Shown: positions 24,547 through 31,678 of the stretch, one piece after another
How the letters are laid out: each line of letters starts with the position of its first letter
Numbering within the stretch: the first letter of the stretch is position 1
From: Saprospiraceae bacterium
GTDB lineage: Bacteria > Bacteroidota > Bacteroidia > Chitinophagales > Saprospiraceae
Direction of reading: 5' to 3'
Assembly (NCBI GenBank): GCA_020848995.1
Contig: JADLHA010000016.1
Coordinates: 1 to 38,824 of the forward strand
DNA: 38,824 bases
The notes under the pieces: generated by a model
Seen by the model: the letters and a program-made list of their open reading frames with translations, nothing else
Told to the model about the DNA's origin: nothing
Database searches by the model: none
Translations under genes and position numbers: made by a program

Positions 24547-25509
24547 TCATTCATCGTAGGCATTCCAGTCGGCTGCCGACTTGGCTTGGAGCATCAACTC
24601 ATAAAAACGCAGCAGGGAGAGCGTAGCTCCCTGTTCGTAGTCGTACCAGGACTTAAAGGTATCGTCTTCGTATTGGATGATCATGGTCACCGTTCTGTCG
24701 GCGCTGTCCTCCCCAAACTTATCCAGGGATTTGTTGATTTTGAGAAAATTGGCCAAGGCAAATAGCTTGTCGAGAAGATCCGGATCGCAAACTGCGGTGT
24801 ACTTGCCTGCGGTTTCTGCGGTGTTGGAGAGGTTGTGGAGGATCATTTCGCCACTGGCGCTGATCTTCATGCGAAAGTCAGGACATCCGCCAAACTGGCA
24901 AAAGGAATGCATTTGCACAAAGCGTATGGCGCGTTGATCGGGCTTTTGGTTGTGTTCGATGATGTGACCGAAATGGTATACGAGGGTGTCCTTTTTCATG
25001 AGCCCCATCTTGTACTCATCGCGATAGGTGCGCGGAAGCCGAACCTCCTTCCCGTCACGGGTGATGGTCGAGGTGGTGGTTTTGAATTGTTTAAGTACGA
25101 TGAACAGGCCCTGACGCGTCTCCTCTATGAAGGGTATGACCAGGTCGCCTCGCTCTTTTGGAGGAAAAATGCGGATGACCTGTGTTGAACCCTCTTCTTC
25201 CAGTTCGTCCCGACCCATGACCAGGTAGTGTGCCTGCTCCTTTTTCTGTTGTCCCGTTGCGAAGAGGTCGGAAATTCCATCGCTGTTGAAATCGCCAACA
25301 AACCAAGGCGAATATTCCAGTGAGTCGAGGTACCATTGGTTTTCTTCATAAGGGCATTTGATGCCCAATTGAAAATTTTTCAGGCTCTCAAAATTCTTTT
25401 TCAGGTAAACGCTCACCTCCTTGTCGAGTGTGAAATCGTCGAAGGATTGTGCGCGTGCAGCTACCTGCAGGCAAATTAGAAAAAGGGTGATTGTCCTGTT
25501 GGCCAACAT
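24547..25509 (-). CDS. Exported protein with VCBS-like motif and DUF6438-like domain
   Basis: This 320-aa protein has a signal peptide (RTITLFLICLQVAARAQ). Near residue 70 there is a single FG-GAP-like loop, VGDFNSDGISDLFATG. In the second half, FCQFGGCPDFRMKISASGEMILHNL followed by TAGKYTAVCDPDLLDKLFALA resembles DUF6438. That is a small domain with a 'C-P-x-(Y/F)-x-(L/M)-x-(I/V)...G...G-x-Y' pattern, of unknown function. It begins only 3 bp after the dnaE stop, so it is almost certainly on the dnaE transcript. It has no evident functional link to replication. Confidence 0.75.
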   Translation of the reverse strand: MLANRTITLFLICLQVAARAQSFDDFTLDKEVSVYLKKNFESLKNFQLGIKCPYEENQWYLDSLEYSPWFVGDFNSDGISDLFATGQQKKEQAHYLVMGRDELEEEGSTQVIRIFPPKERGDLVIPFIEETRQGLFIVLKQFKTTTSTITRDGKEVRLPRTYRDEYKMGLMKKDTLVYHFGHIIEHNQKPDQRAIRFVQMHSFCQFGGCPDFRMKISASGEMILHNLSNTAETAGKYTAVCDPDLLDKLFALANFLKINKSLDKFGEDSADRTVTMIIQYEDDTFKSWYDYEQGATLSLLRFYELMLQAKSAADWNAYDE

Positions 25510-25512
25510 AGA

Positions 25513-28500
25513 TCAATTGAGTTTGTATCCCAATCCAAGACTTTCGATCTGCGCCAGCAATTCGCTGCTCACGGCGACCTTTCGAGGACTTAGCATTTCA
25601 AGTTGAAGCTTGTTGGCCGGATCGAGTACCTGAATGTATACGGGCAGGTTGCCTTTGTTTTTTTTGAACATCAGCTCCATCCGGTCTCCTAGATCTTTGC
25701 CTATGATTTCCAGTGGAATAAAAACTTCCATGGAACGGCGGAATAACTGATTCAGTGCGTCCGACAGCATGGTGATGCTGGAGATAAAAAATTCCCAGTC
25801 GTTGAATTTTTCATTTTCGAATTTGCGTTTGCCATAGGTACCGTCGACCATGATGACCTGACCGTTTTCCACCAGGTGTTTGAATTGCGGATATAGCCTC
25901 GAAGGCAGCCGGAGATCTACGCTGCCGTAGTAATCCTGGAGGGTGAACACTGCATACCCCTCACCGCGTTTATCGGTGCGGTGCAAGGCATTGGTGACAA
26001 TTCCGCACAGCCGGTGGCGGTAACCTTCTTTATTTTCTTCCTGCAATTTCGACAACAGGTCGATGGACAGGGTTGGTGCGTGGTTGAGCTCGATCCGGTA
26101 TTGATCGAGTGGATGTGCACTCAAGTAAATGCCGGCGATCTCAATTTCTTTTCCGAGTTTCTCGAGCACGGTCCATTCCGGGCAGGCCGGCGGAGTTGGA
26201 ATGACGATGTCATTCTGAAGGCTGTCGCCAAATAATGACATCTGCATATTTTTTTGTGAGGTGTGGTATTGGTTGCCCCAGCGGATCATATATTCAATAA
26301 AGGTCGCGTATTTGTCGTACGGGGCGAAATACTGCGCGCGGTGCATGTTGGAAAAGCAATCGAAGGCACCGGCATACACGCAACTTTCGATCACTTTTTT
26401 GTTGACCATTTTTGATTCGAGCCGCTTGAGGAGGTCTGCAAAATCAGCAAAAGGTCCGCGGGCCTTGCGCTCGGCGATGATCTCGAGCACAGGTCCTTCC
26501 CCAACGCCCTTCATAGCCGAAAGGCCGAAGCGGATCTGGCCATGTTCATTGACGGTAAAGTCCAGCCCGGATTCATTGATATCGGGGCCGAGCACGTCGA
26601 GTTTCATCCGGTGACATTCGCGGATGTAAGTACTCAGGTCCGAAATGTTGGCTTTGTTGGAAGTGAGCACTGCAGCCATGAACTCTGCCGGATAATGGGT
26701 TTTGAGGTAGGCTGTCTGAAAGGCGAGTATGGAATAGGCGGCTGCATGGGACCGGTTGAATCCGTAAGCTGCAAACTTCGCCATGATGTCGAAGATCTCT
26801 TGTCCTTTTTTGTCTTCGATGCCCTTCTGCCGGCAGCGGTCGAGGAAGATGGCACTTTGCTTGTCCATGTCTTCCTTTTTCTTTTTTCCCATGGCCCGTC
26901 GCAGGATGTCGGCTTCGCCCAGCGAGTAATCTGCCATGATCTGAGCGGCCTGCATGATCTGTTCCTGGTAAACCATGATCCCGTAAGTTGGCCGCAGGAG
27001 GTCTTCCAGCCAGGGGTGCGGGTATTCCACCGGGATGCGGCCGTATTTGCGCTCGATAAACTCTTCGATGTACGACATTGGACCGGGGCGGTACAAGGCG
27101 TTCATGGCAATGATGTCTTCGATGCCGCTGGGCCTGAGGTTTTTCAGATGCCCGCGCATGCCTTCGCTTTCAAACTGGAACAGACCGATGGTATTGCCTT
27201 CCTGAAACAGCTGCAAGGTCTGCGGATCGTCGAGTGGGATGAGGTCAAGGTCGATGCGGTCGGATTCTGGGTGGCGCGCTACAATGTTGTCGAGGGCATC
27301 GTTGATGATGGAAAGCGTCTTGAGTCCAAGAAAATCCATCTTGAGCAAACCCGTTTTTTCGATGACCCCTCCCTCGATCTGGGTCACGAGCAGGTCGGTA
27401 TCTTTGGCAGTGCACACAGGAACAAATCGGGTGATTTCGTCCGGGGCGATGATGATCCCCGATGCGTGCACACCGGTATTGCGAACCGAGCCTTCAAGTT
27501 TGAGCGCCATTTGGAGAACTTCGGATTCGAGATCGCCCTTTAGCAAGATGCTGCGGAGCTCGTCGATCTTTTTGCGGTCGTCGGGAGTAAAATCCCCGTT
27601 GACCTCAGCATCTTCACCGATAATCGAGCGAAGTGTGATGCCGGGCCGGTTGGGGACGAGCTTGGCGAGCCGGTCGGCAGCAGACAGTTCGAGTTTTCGC
27701 ACCCGGGCCACGTCGCGGATCGACATTTTGGCAGCCATGGTTCCGAAGGTTACGATCTGGGCAACCTGGTTCCTGGAATATTTCTCGACGACGTAATCGA
27801 TGACTTTTTGACGCCCGCGATCGTCAAAATCTATGTCGATATCGGGCATGCTGATGCGCTCGGGGTTGAGAAACCGCTCGAAAAGCAGGTTGTAGCGAAT
27901 GGGATCGATGTCGGTGATCGTCAGACAGTAAGCAACGACCGAACCTACGGCAGAACCGCGTCCGGGCCCGACCCGCACGCCTTTTTCGCGGGCCTTGCGG
28001 ATGAAATCCTGAACGATGAGGAAGTAGCCTGCAAATTCCATCTTCCGGATGACCGACAACTCAAACCGTATGCGCTGCTCGACTTCGGGGTTCAGCGAAC
28101 CGTAACGCTGGGCGGCACCCAAAAACACCAGGTGCTCGAGGTAGTCGTCCTGGCTTGCAAAGGAATCCGGAACGGCAAAGGTCGGAAGCAGGATCTTGCG
28201 CTCCAGCACGGGATCGAAGCATCGTTCGGCAAGTTCAACGGTTTGCTCGACTGCAAAAGGCACATCGCGGAAGTTCTGTTCCATCTGCCCGGCAGTCTTG
28301 AAGTAGTAGTCGTTGCTGGTAAATTGAAAGCGGTCGGCATCTTCGGGGTTCGAATTGGTATTGATACACAACAGGACGTCGTGAGGCCGCCAATCCGACT
28401 CCTCCAGGTAATGCACATCGTTGGTGGCAACGACCTTGAGTCCGTATTTTTTTGCAAATCCCAATAGGGTCTGGTTGACCTGCTCCTGACTTACACCGGT

Positions 28501-29067
28501 CTGGTCGAGGTTCTCACAACCTGCGTGGCGCTGCAGCTCAATGTAATAGTCGTCGCCAAAAAGATCGATCCACCATCGCAGCTTCTTTTCTGCTTCTTCA
28601 ATACGCCCCCTGATAATGGCCTGAGGGATTTCCGCCCCCACACAACAACTCGTTGCGATGAGACCCTCGTGGTATTGTTCGATGAGTTCCTTGTCGATGC
28701 GGGGAAATTTGCCGTAAAGCCCTTCGAGAAATCCAAGGGAACAGAGCTTGGAAAGGTTTTCGTAACCCTGCTGGTTTTTGGCCAAAAGCAATTGGTGCAT
28801 GCGATCATCGCGCTCTCCTGCACTTTTTAAAAAACTGCGCTTGTGCCGGTTTTCAACAAGGTAAAACTCACAGCCAAGAATGGGCCTGACTCCATGTTCC
28901 CTGGCGCGAGACACGAGTTCAAAACATCCGAACATGTTGCCGTGATCCGTGAGGGCTACGGCCGGCTGCCCGTCGGCCTTAGCCTTTTTGATCATCGCCG
29001 AAATATTGGTGGCGCCGTCAAGCAGCGAAAACTGCGAATGGCAGTGCAGGTGGACAAATTGAGCCAT
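25513..29067 (-). CDS. dnaE: DNA polymerase III subunit alpha
   Basis: This 1184-aa replicative polymerase starts at ATG 29067 (MAQFVHLHCHSQFSLLDG); the upstream in-frame extension to 29172 precedes the conserved PHP domain and is dropped. Domains in order: PHP (HLHCHS, LTDHGNMFG), palm with catalytic aspartates in MPDIDIDF (Asp409, Asp411) and KMDFLGL (Asp578), fingers (GIMVYQEQIMQ, DILRRAMGKKK, FNRSHAAAYS), tandem helix-hairpin-helix, a beta-clamp-binding motif QMSLF (942-946), and an OB fold (YAVFTLQDYYGSVDLRL). Length is normal for DnaE1-type (E. coli 1160 aa), with no intein. It is the first gene of a minus-strand block; the next gene starts after 3 bp. Confidence 0.97.
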   Translation of the reverse strand: MAQFVHLHCHSQFSLLDGATNISAMIKKAKADGQPAVALTDHGNMFGCFELVSRAREHGVRPILGCEFYLVENRHKRSFLKSAGERDDRMHQLLLAKNQQGYENLSKLCSLGFLEGLYGKFPRIDKELIEQYHEGLIATSCCVGAEIPQAIIRGRIEEAEKKLRWWIDLFGDDYYIELQRHAGCENLDQTGVSQEQVNQTLLGFAKKYGLKVVATNDVHYLEESDWRPHDVLLCINTNSNPEDADRFQFTSNDYYFKTAGQMEQNFRDVPFAVEQTVELAERCFDPVLERKILLPTFAVPDSFASQDDYLEHLVFLGAAQRYGSLNPEVEQRIRFELSVIRKMEFAGYFLIVQDFIRKAREKGVRVGPGRGSAVGSVVAYCLTITDIDPIRYNLLFERFLNPERISMPDIDIDFDDRGRQKVIDYVVEKYSRNQVAQIVTFGTMAAKMSIRDVARVRKLELSAADRLAKLVPNRPGITLRSIIGEDAEVNGDFTPDDRKKIDELRSILLKGDLESEVLQMALKLEGSVRNTGVHASGIIIAPDEITRFVPVCTAKDTDLLVTQIEGGVIEKTGLLKMDFLGLKTLSIINDALDNIVARHPESDRIDLDLIPLDDPQTLQLFQEGNTIGLFQFESEGMRGHLKNLRPSGIEDIIAMNALYRPGPMSYIEEFIERKYGRIPVEYPHPWLEDLLRPTYGIMVYQEQIMQAAQIMADYSLGEADILRRAMGKKKKEDMDKQSAIFLDRCRQKGIEDKKGQEIFDIMAKFAAYGFNRSHAAAYSILAFQTAYLKTHYPAEFMAAVLTSNKANISDLSTYIRECHRMKLDVLGPDINESGLDFTVNEHGQIRFGLSAMKGVGEGPVLEIIAERKARGPFADFADLLKRLESKMVNKKVIESCVYAGAFDCFSNMHRAQYFAPYDKYATFIEYMIRWGNQYHTSQKNMQMSLFGDSLQNDIVIPTPPACPEWTVLEKLGKEIEIAGIYLSAHPLDQYRIELNHAPTLSIDLLSKLQEENKEGYRHRLCGIVTNALHRTDKRGEGYAVFTLQDYYGSVDLRLPSRLYPQFKHLVENGQVIMVDGTYGKRKFENEKFNDWEFFISSITMLSDALNQLFRRSMEVFIPLEIIGKDLGDRMELMFKKNKGNLPVYIQVLDPANKLQLEMLSPRKVAVSSELLAQIESLGLGYKLN

Positions 29068-29088
29068 GAGCTGAGCAGAGGAAAGCGG

Positions 29089-29096
29089 TAAAGATA
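29089..29096 (-). promoter_or_regulatory. Near-consensus dnaE promoter (-7 element)
   Basis: On the minus strand TATCTTTA (29096-29089) differs from TAnnTTTG only at the last base and lies 21 nt upstream of ATG 29067. It also supports starting dnaE at 29067 rather than 29172. No clear -33 element is seen. Confidence 0.35.
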
Positions 29097-29204
29097 GGTA
29101 AAAGCACCCGGAAGACCCGGTTGCGCGAAGATGCCGATTCGCCAAACGCCCATTGCAATTCAGTTCACGCATGTCTTTTTAGGAACCGCCGATTGGAATT
29201 GTGG

Positions 29205-29212
29205 TATTTTTG
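29205..29212 (+). promoter_or_regulatory. Candidate promoter of the SMR gene (-7 element)
   Basis: TATTTTTG fits TAnnTTTG exactly. Transcription would start near 29217, giving a leader of about 40 nt before ATG 29256, and nearly all of that leader is the hairpin described next. Confidence 0.5.
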
Positions 29213-29218
29213 ACTTCT

Positions 29219-29246
29219 GGTTTTCAGAGACTTTATACCTGAAAAC
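29219..29246 (+). promoter_or_regulatory. Leader hairpin directly upstream of the SMR gene
   Basis: GTTTTCAG (29220-29227) and CTGAAAAC (29239-29246) are perfect complements across an 11-nt loop. They end 9 nt before the start codon. This could be an mRNA hairpin affecting translation or a protein-binding inverted repeat at +1. It does not show the paired ACGR loops of the guanidine-II (mini-ykkC) riboswitch. Confidence 0.45.
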
Positions 29247-29255
29247 GACCATCAG

Positions 29256-29645
29256 ATGACAACACCCGATGAAAAGTACCTGGCCTGGATCTATCTGCTC
29301 GCAGCAGCGGTTATGGAAATTCTTTGGATGCTGTCGGTAAAGTTTCTCAAAGTTCAGGATCTGCGCAACATTGTCTGGAGCCAGTTTTTCTCGGGATCCG
29401 AAGGGATCCGGAGTTTGCTGCCCCTCATGGGTTATCTGGGTTTTGGATTGTTGAACGTCATCTTTATTGCCCAGGCGATGAAATCCATCCCCATGTCGGT
29501 GGCTTTCGGCGTTTGGATGGCTCTTGCCCTTTTCGGCTCCGCCTGCCTCGACGCCTTTTTGTTCCGGCAGCCCCTGAACGCGATCCAGATAGGCTCCATG
29601 GGCCTGATCATGCTGGGAGTTCTGGGCCTTAAAGCGGCAGGCTGA
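29256..29645 (+). CDS. SMR-family transporter, Gdx/SugE-like, with long first loop
   Basis: This 129-aa small membrane protein has four predicted helices. TM1 carries the essential SMR glutamate (Glu21 in AAVMEILWML), TM3 begins IAQAMKSIPMSVAFGVW (AMKS-x-P at 74-79, Trp87), and TM4 is MGLIMLGVLGLKAAG. AMKSIP and VW are characteristic of the SugE/Gdx branch, whose studied members export guanidinium. However, the usual small-residue run after VW is replaced by MALALFGS. It is about 20-25 residues longer than typical SMR proteins, mostly in the TM1-TM2 loop (about 34-58). SMR pumps act as antiparallel dimers; no second SMR gene is adjacent, so it is probably a homodimer. Substrate not certain. 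Confidence 0.85.
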   Translation: MTTPDEKYLAWIYLLAAAVMEILWMLSVKFLKVQDLRNIVWSQFFSGSEGIRSLLPLMGYLGFGLLNVIFIAQAMKSIPMSVAFGVWMALALFGSACLDAFLFRQPLNAIQIGSMGLIMLGVLGLKAAG

Positions 29646-29901
29646 AGTAGATTGTTCGTGAAAGGCCCGTTACCTAATTGTGAATGCCCCATCTGCTACC
29701 GAACATGATGAAACACACTTCCAAATACCTTTAGTAAACATGATGAGGCTTTGCGAGGGAAAATTTGGCCCATGGTGTGAACCCCAGATCAAATTACTTT
29801 TATTAATGTGTAAAGTATTCCTCTGCAACGGCTTAGCTTTCCAGTTGGAGGTTCATTTCGAGATCCCCGGGGTTAAACTCATGAATATTAGCGGCTTAAC
29901 C

Positions 29902-29926
29902 AATTTAATTTCTAAAAAATTAAATT
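29902..29926. promoter_or_regulatory. AT-rich 10-bp inverted repeat upstream of the haloperoxidase promoter
   Basis: AATTTAATTT (29902-29911) and AAATTAAATT (29917-29926) are perfect complements with a 5-nt spacer. They lie directly upstream of a TTTG (29932-29935) that could serve as the -33 element. A regulator-binding site or UP-like element is possible; with no T-run after a GC stem it is not a good terminator. Confidence 0.4.
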
Positions 29927-29958
29927 ATAAATTTGGCCGAAATATTCGGAACCCTGAA

Positions 29959-29966
29959 TACATTTG
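29959..29966 (+). promoter_or_regulatory. Promoter of the haloperoxidase gene (-7 element)
   Basis: TACATTTG matches TAnnTTTG, with TTTG at 29932-29935 as possible -33 element (spacing 23 nt, a little long). It leaves a leader of roughly 30 nt before ATG 30003. Confidence 0.5.
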
Positions 29967-30002
29967 TGCGATTAAGTAATTTTAGTCTTAAATTAATAAC
30001 CT

Positions 30003-31394
30003 ATGAAAAAAGTCATTTTGTCAAACTGGATTTGGATGCTGGCCCTGTCCGTTTTGATCATCAGTTCTTGCCAGAAATCCGACCCTGACCCCGAAGCAGG
30101 TACGGCGTTGAGCAGCTACGATAATGATGTTTATCACGAGTGGCAGGAAACGTTCATGCACCTCGACCGTTATGCTGCCTTTTTCCGCCCGGGCCCCGCA
30201 CCCAGGTCCGCTGCTTACATGGCACTGAGTGCTTACGAAGCTTGCCTTGGAGGACTCCCTGAGTACCAGACCCTCCGCCACAAGCTGGGAATTCCCGACA
30301 TGCCAGCCGTGGAGAACAACCTCTACTGGCCAGCGGTCATCAACGCCTCCTATGGCTACCTCATGCCGAGGTTTTTTGAAACGGTCACCTTCCAGGACCG
30401 CAACGACAACATCCTTAACAAGCAGGAGTTTTTTAACACGGTTGCTGCAAAAGAAGCCGAACTGAGGGCAAAGTACGCTACCGAAACATCGGAAGAGACG
30501 CTCATCAATTCCGAAGCACACGGCCGGGCGGTTGCCGCTGCGATCTGGCGCTGGTCTGTTACCGACGTGGTTGGCCACAACGCACACCTCAATCCCTTCC
30601 CGGTACCGGTGAAAGCCGTTGGTTGCGAGTGGATCCCAACCGATCCGCAAAGTGCTGACCGGGGTTTGTACTCCCAATGGGGTAAAGTGCGCGCTTTTGG
30701 CCTCACACAAGACGATAAGGACGCATTGGTTGCACCTTTCGACTGCAACCAGGACCCAAGTTCAGAGATTTACGTTCAGGCGTACGAGTGTTACGTACTC
30801 GCCAATCTGGCCCGCGCTAACCCAAGGGGAGATTACGAGCATATGGCCGAATTCTGGAGCGACGACCGCGTGGGTTGGACGTTCAGCCCTCCTGCCCGCT
30901 TCCTGGCCATTGCCGACCAGATCGTTGAAAAGGAAAACTTTGACCTGGCAAAAACCTGTGTGCTTTACGCCCAAGTGTCTATGGCGCTGAACGATGCAGC
31001 CGTCAACTCCTGGTACAACAAATTCAAATACAACATCGAGCGGCCGATCACTTACATCCACCGCAACATCGACCCGAATTTCTCCATTCCATGGTTGGGC
31101 TTTACGCCGCCGTTCCCGGCTTATCCTTCGGGGCATGCCACCTTTGCCTATTCAGCAGTTGGCATTCTCGAGGCTTATGTAGGTAGCAGCTATCCTTTCA
31201 GGGACGAGTGCCACGATAAGCGGACGGATTTTCTCGGAAGAGCTCGTAACTTCAACAGCCTCCGCGATCTGGCCTATGAGGACGCATTCAGCCGGTTCCC
31301 ACTGGGTGTACACTATCGCATGGATGCAGAGAGCGGCAATTTCTGTGGTATTCTGGTAGCACGGAATATCCTGAATCTGCCCTGGAAAAAGTAA
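30003..31394 (+). CDS. Vanadium-dependent haloperoxidase-type lipoprotein (PAP2 superfamily)
   Basis: This 463-aa exported lipoprotein has Cys23 in an ISSC lipobox after LALSVLII. The three vanadate/phosphate-binding motifs of the haloperoxidase/acid phosphatase superfamily are complete. K-x6-RP runs from Lys340 to Arg347-Pro348, PSGH is at 375-378 (His378 acid/base), and SR-x3-G-x-H-x3-D runs from Ser430 to Asp441 (His437 would be the vanadate ligand). The all-helical N-terminal half (LSAYEACLGGLPEYQTL) fits bacterial vanadium haloperoxidase homologues. It could oxidise halides with H2O2 or be a phosphatase; sequence alone does not decide. It has its own promoter and a strong terminator, so it is probably monocistronic. 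Confidence 0.9.
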   Translation: MKKVILSNWIWMLALSVLIISSCQKSDPDPEAGTALSSYDNDVYHEWQETFMHLDRYAAFFRPGPAPRSAAYMALSAYEACLGGLPEYQTLRHKLGIPDMPAVENNLYWPAVINASYGYLMPRFFETVTFQDRNDNILNKQEFFNTVAAKEAELRAKYATETSEETLINSEAHGRAVAAAIWRWSVTDVVGHNAHLNPFPVPVKAVGCEWIPTDPQSADRGLYSQWGKVRAFGLTQDDKDALVAPFDCNQDPSSEIYVQAYECYVLANLARANPRGDYEHMAEFWSDDRVGWTFSPPARFLAIADQIVEKENFDLAKTCVLYAQVSMALNDAAVNSWYNKFKYNIERPITYIHRNIDPNFSIPWLGFTPPFPAYPSGHATFAYSAVGILEAYVGSSYPFRDECHDKRTDFLGRARNFNSLRDLAYEDAFSRFPLGVHYRMDAESGNFCGILVARNILNLPWKK

Positions 31395-31418
31395 GACTAA
31401 TTAATTGCAAATCGTTAC

Positions 31419-31453
31419 AAGTGGGTTGTCCGCAAGGGCAATCCACTTTTTTT
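31419..31453 (+). terminator. Strong Rho-independent terminator after the haloperoxidase gene
   Basis: A 13-bp stem (31419-31431 with 31436-31448, including two G-U pairs) closes a GCAA tetraloop and is followed by a T tract (31447-31453). It starts 25 nt after the stop. This is the best terminator in the window, and it separates the haloperoxidase from the TonB receptor. Confidence 0.85.
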
Positions 31454-31678
31454 AAGACCAGGTACTCCCCACGAAACATCCTATTGGAGGAACTGGCTTT
31501 TCGCAGAATACCACCCAAATTTTTTGCTTACCCTTAGCGGAAGAATGACATCCGCAAGTAGCTAACGAGTAGCCGTTCCATCAGGTAGGATTGAGCTGGT
31601 CATTTACTGCTCATTGACGTTGCTTTAAGGCTAAGCATTTGCGATGAGATTCCCATTATTCACCCTAATTTTTAACAC

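Larger units (their letters stand above)
29646..30002. other. 357-bp intergenic region upstream of the haloperoxidase gene
   Basis: I see no credible gene here; the one open frame (29680-29979) has no family features and overlaps the promoter. It holds an inverted repeat GGTTAA (29871-29876) / TTAACC (29896-29901), a strong AT-only palindrome (29902-29926) and the promoter element at 29959. The last ~130 bp are very AT-rich. Confidence 0.5.

Noticed and set aside
26542-27543. 333-codon plus-strand open frame
   Set aside because: It is antisense to the catalytic and finger regions of dnaE, which carry intact conserved motifs.
29219-29246. Guanidine-II (mini-ykkC) riboswitch upstream of the SMR gene
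   Set aside because: That class needs two small hairpins with ACGR loops; here there is one hairpin with a different 11-nt loop.
29680-29979. 99-codon plus-strand open frame in the intergenic region
   Set aside because: It starts at a non-ATG codon, has no family resemblance, and runs through the AT palindrome and promoter of the haloperoxidase gene.
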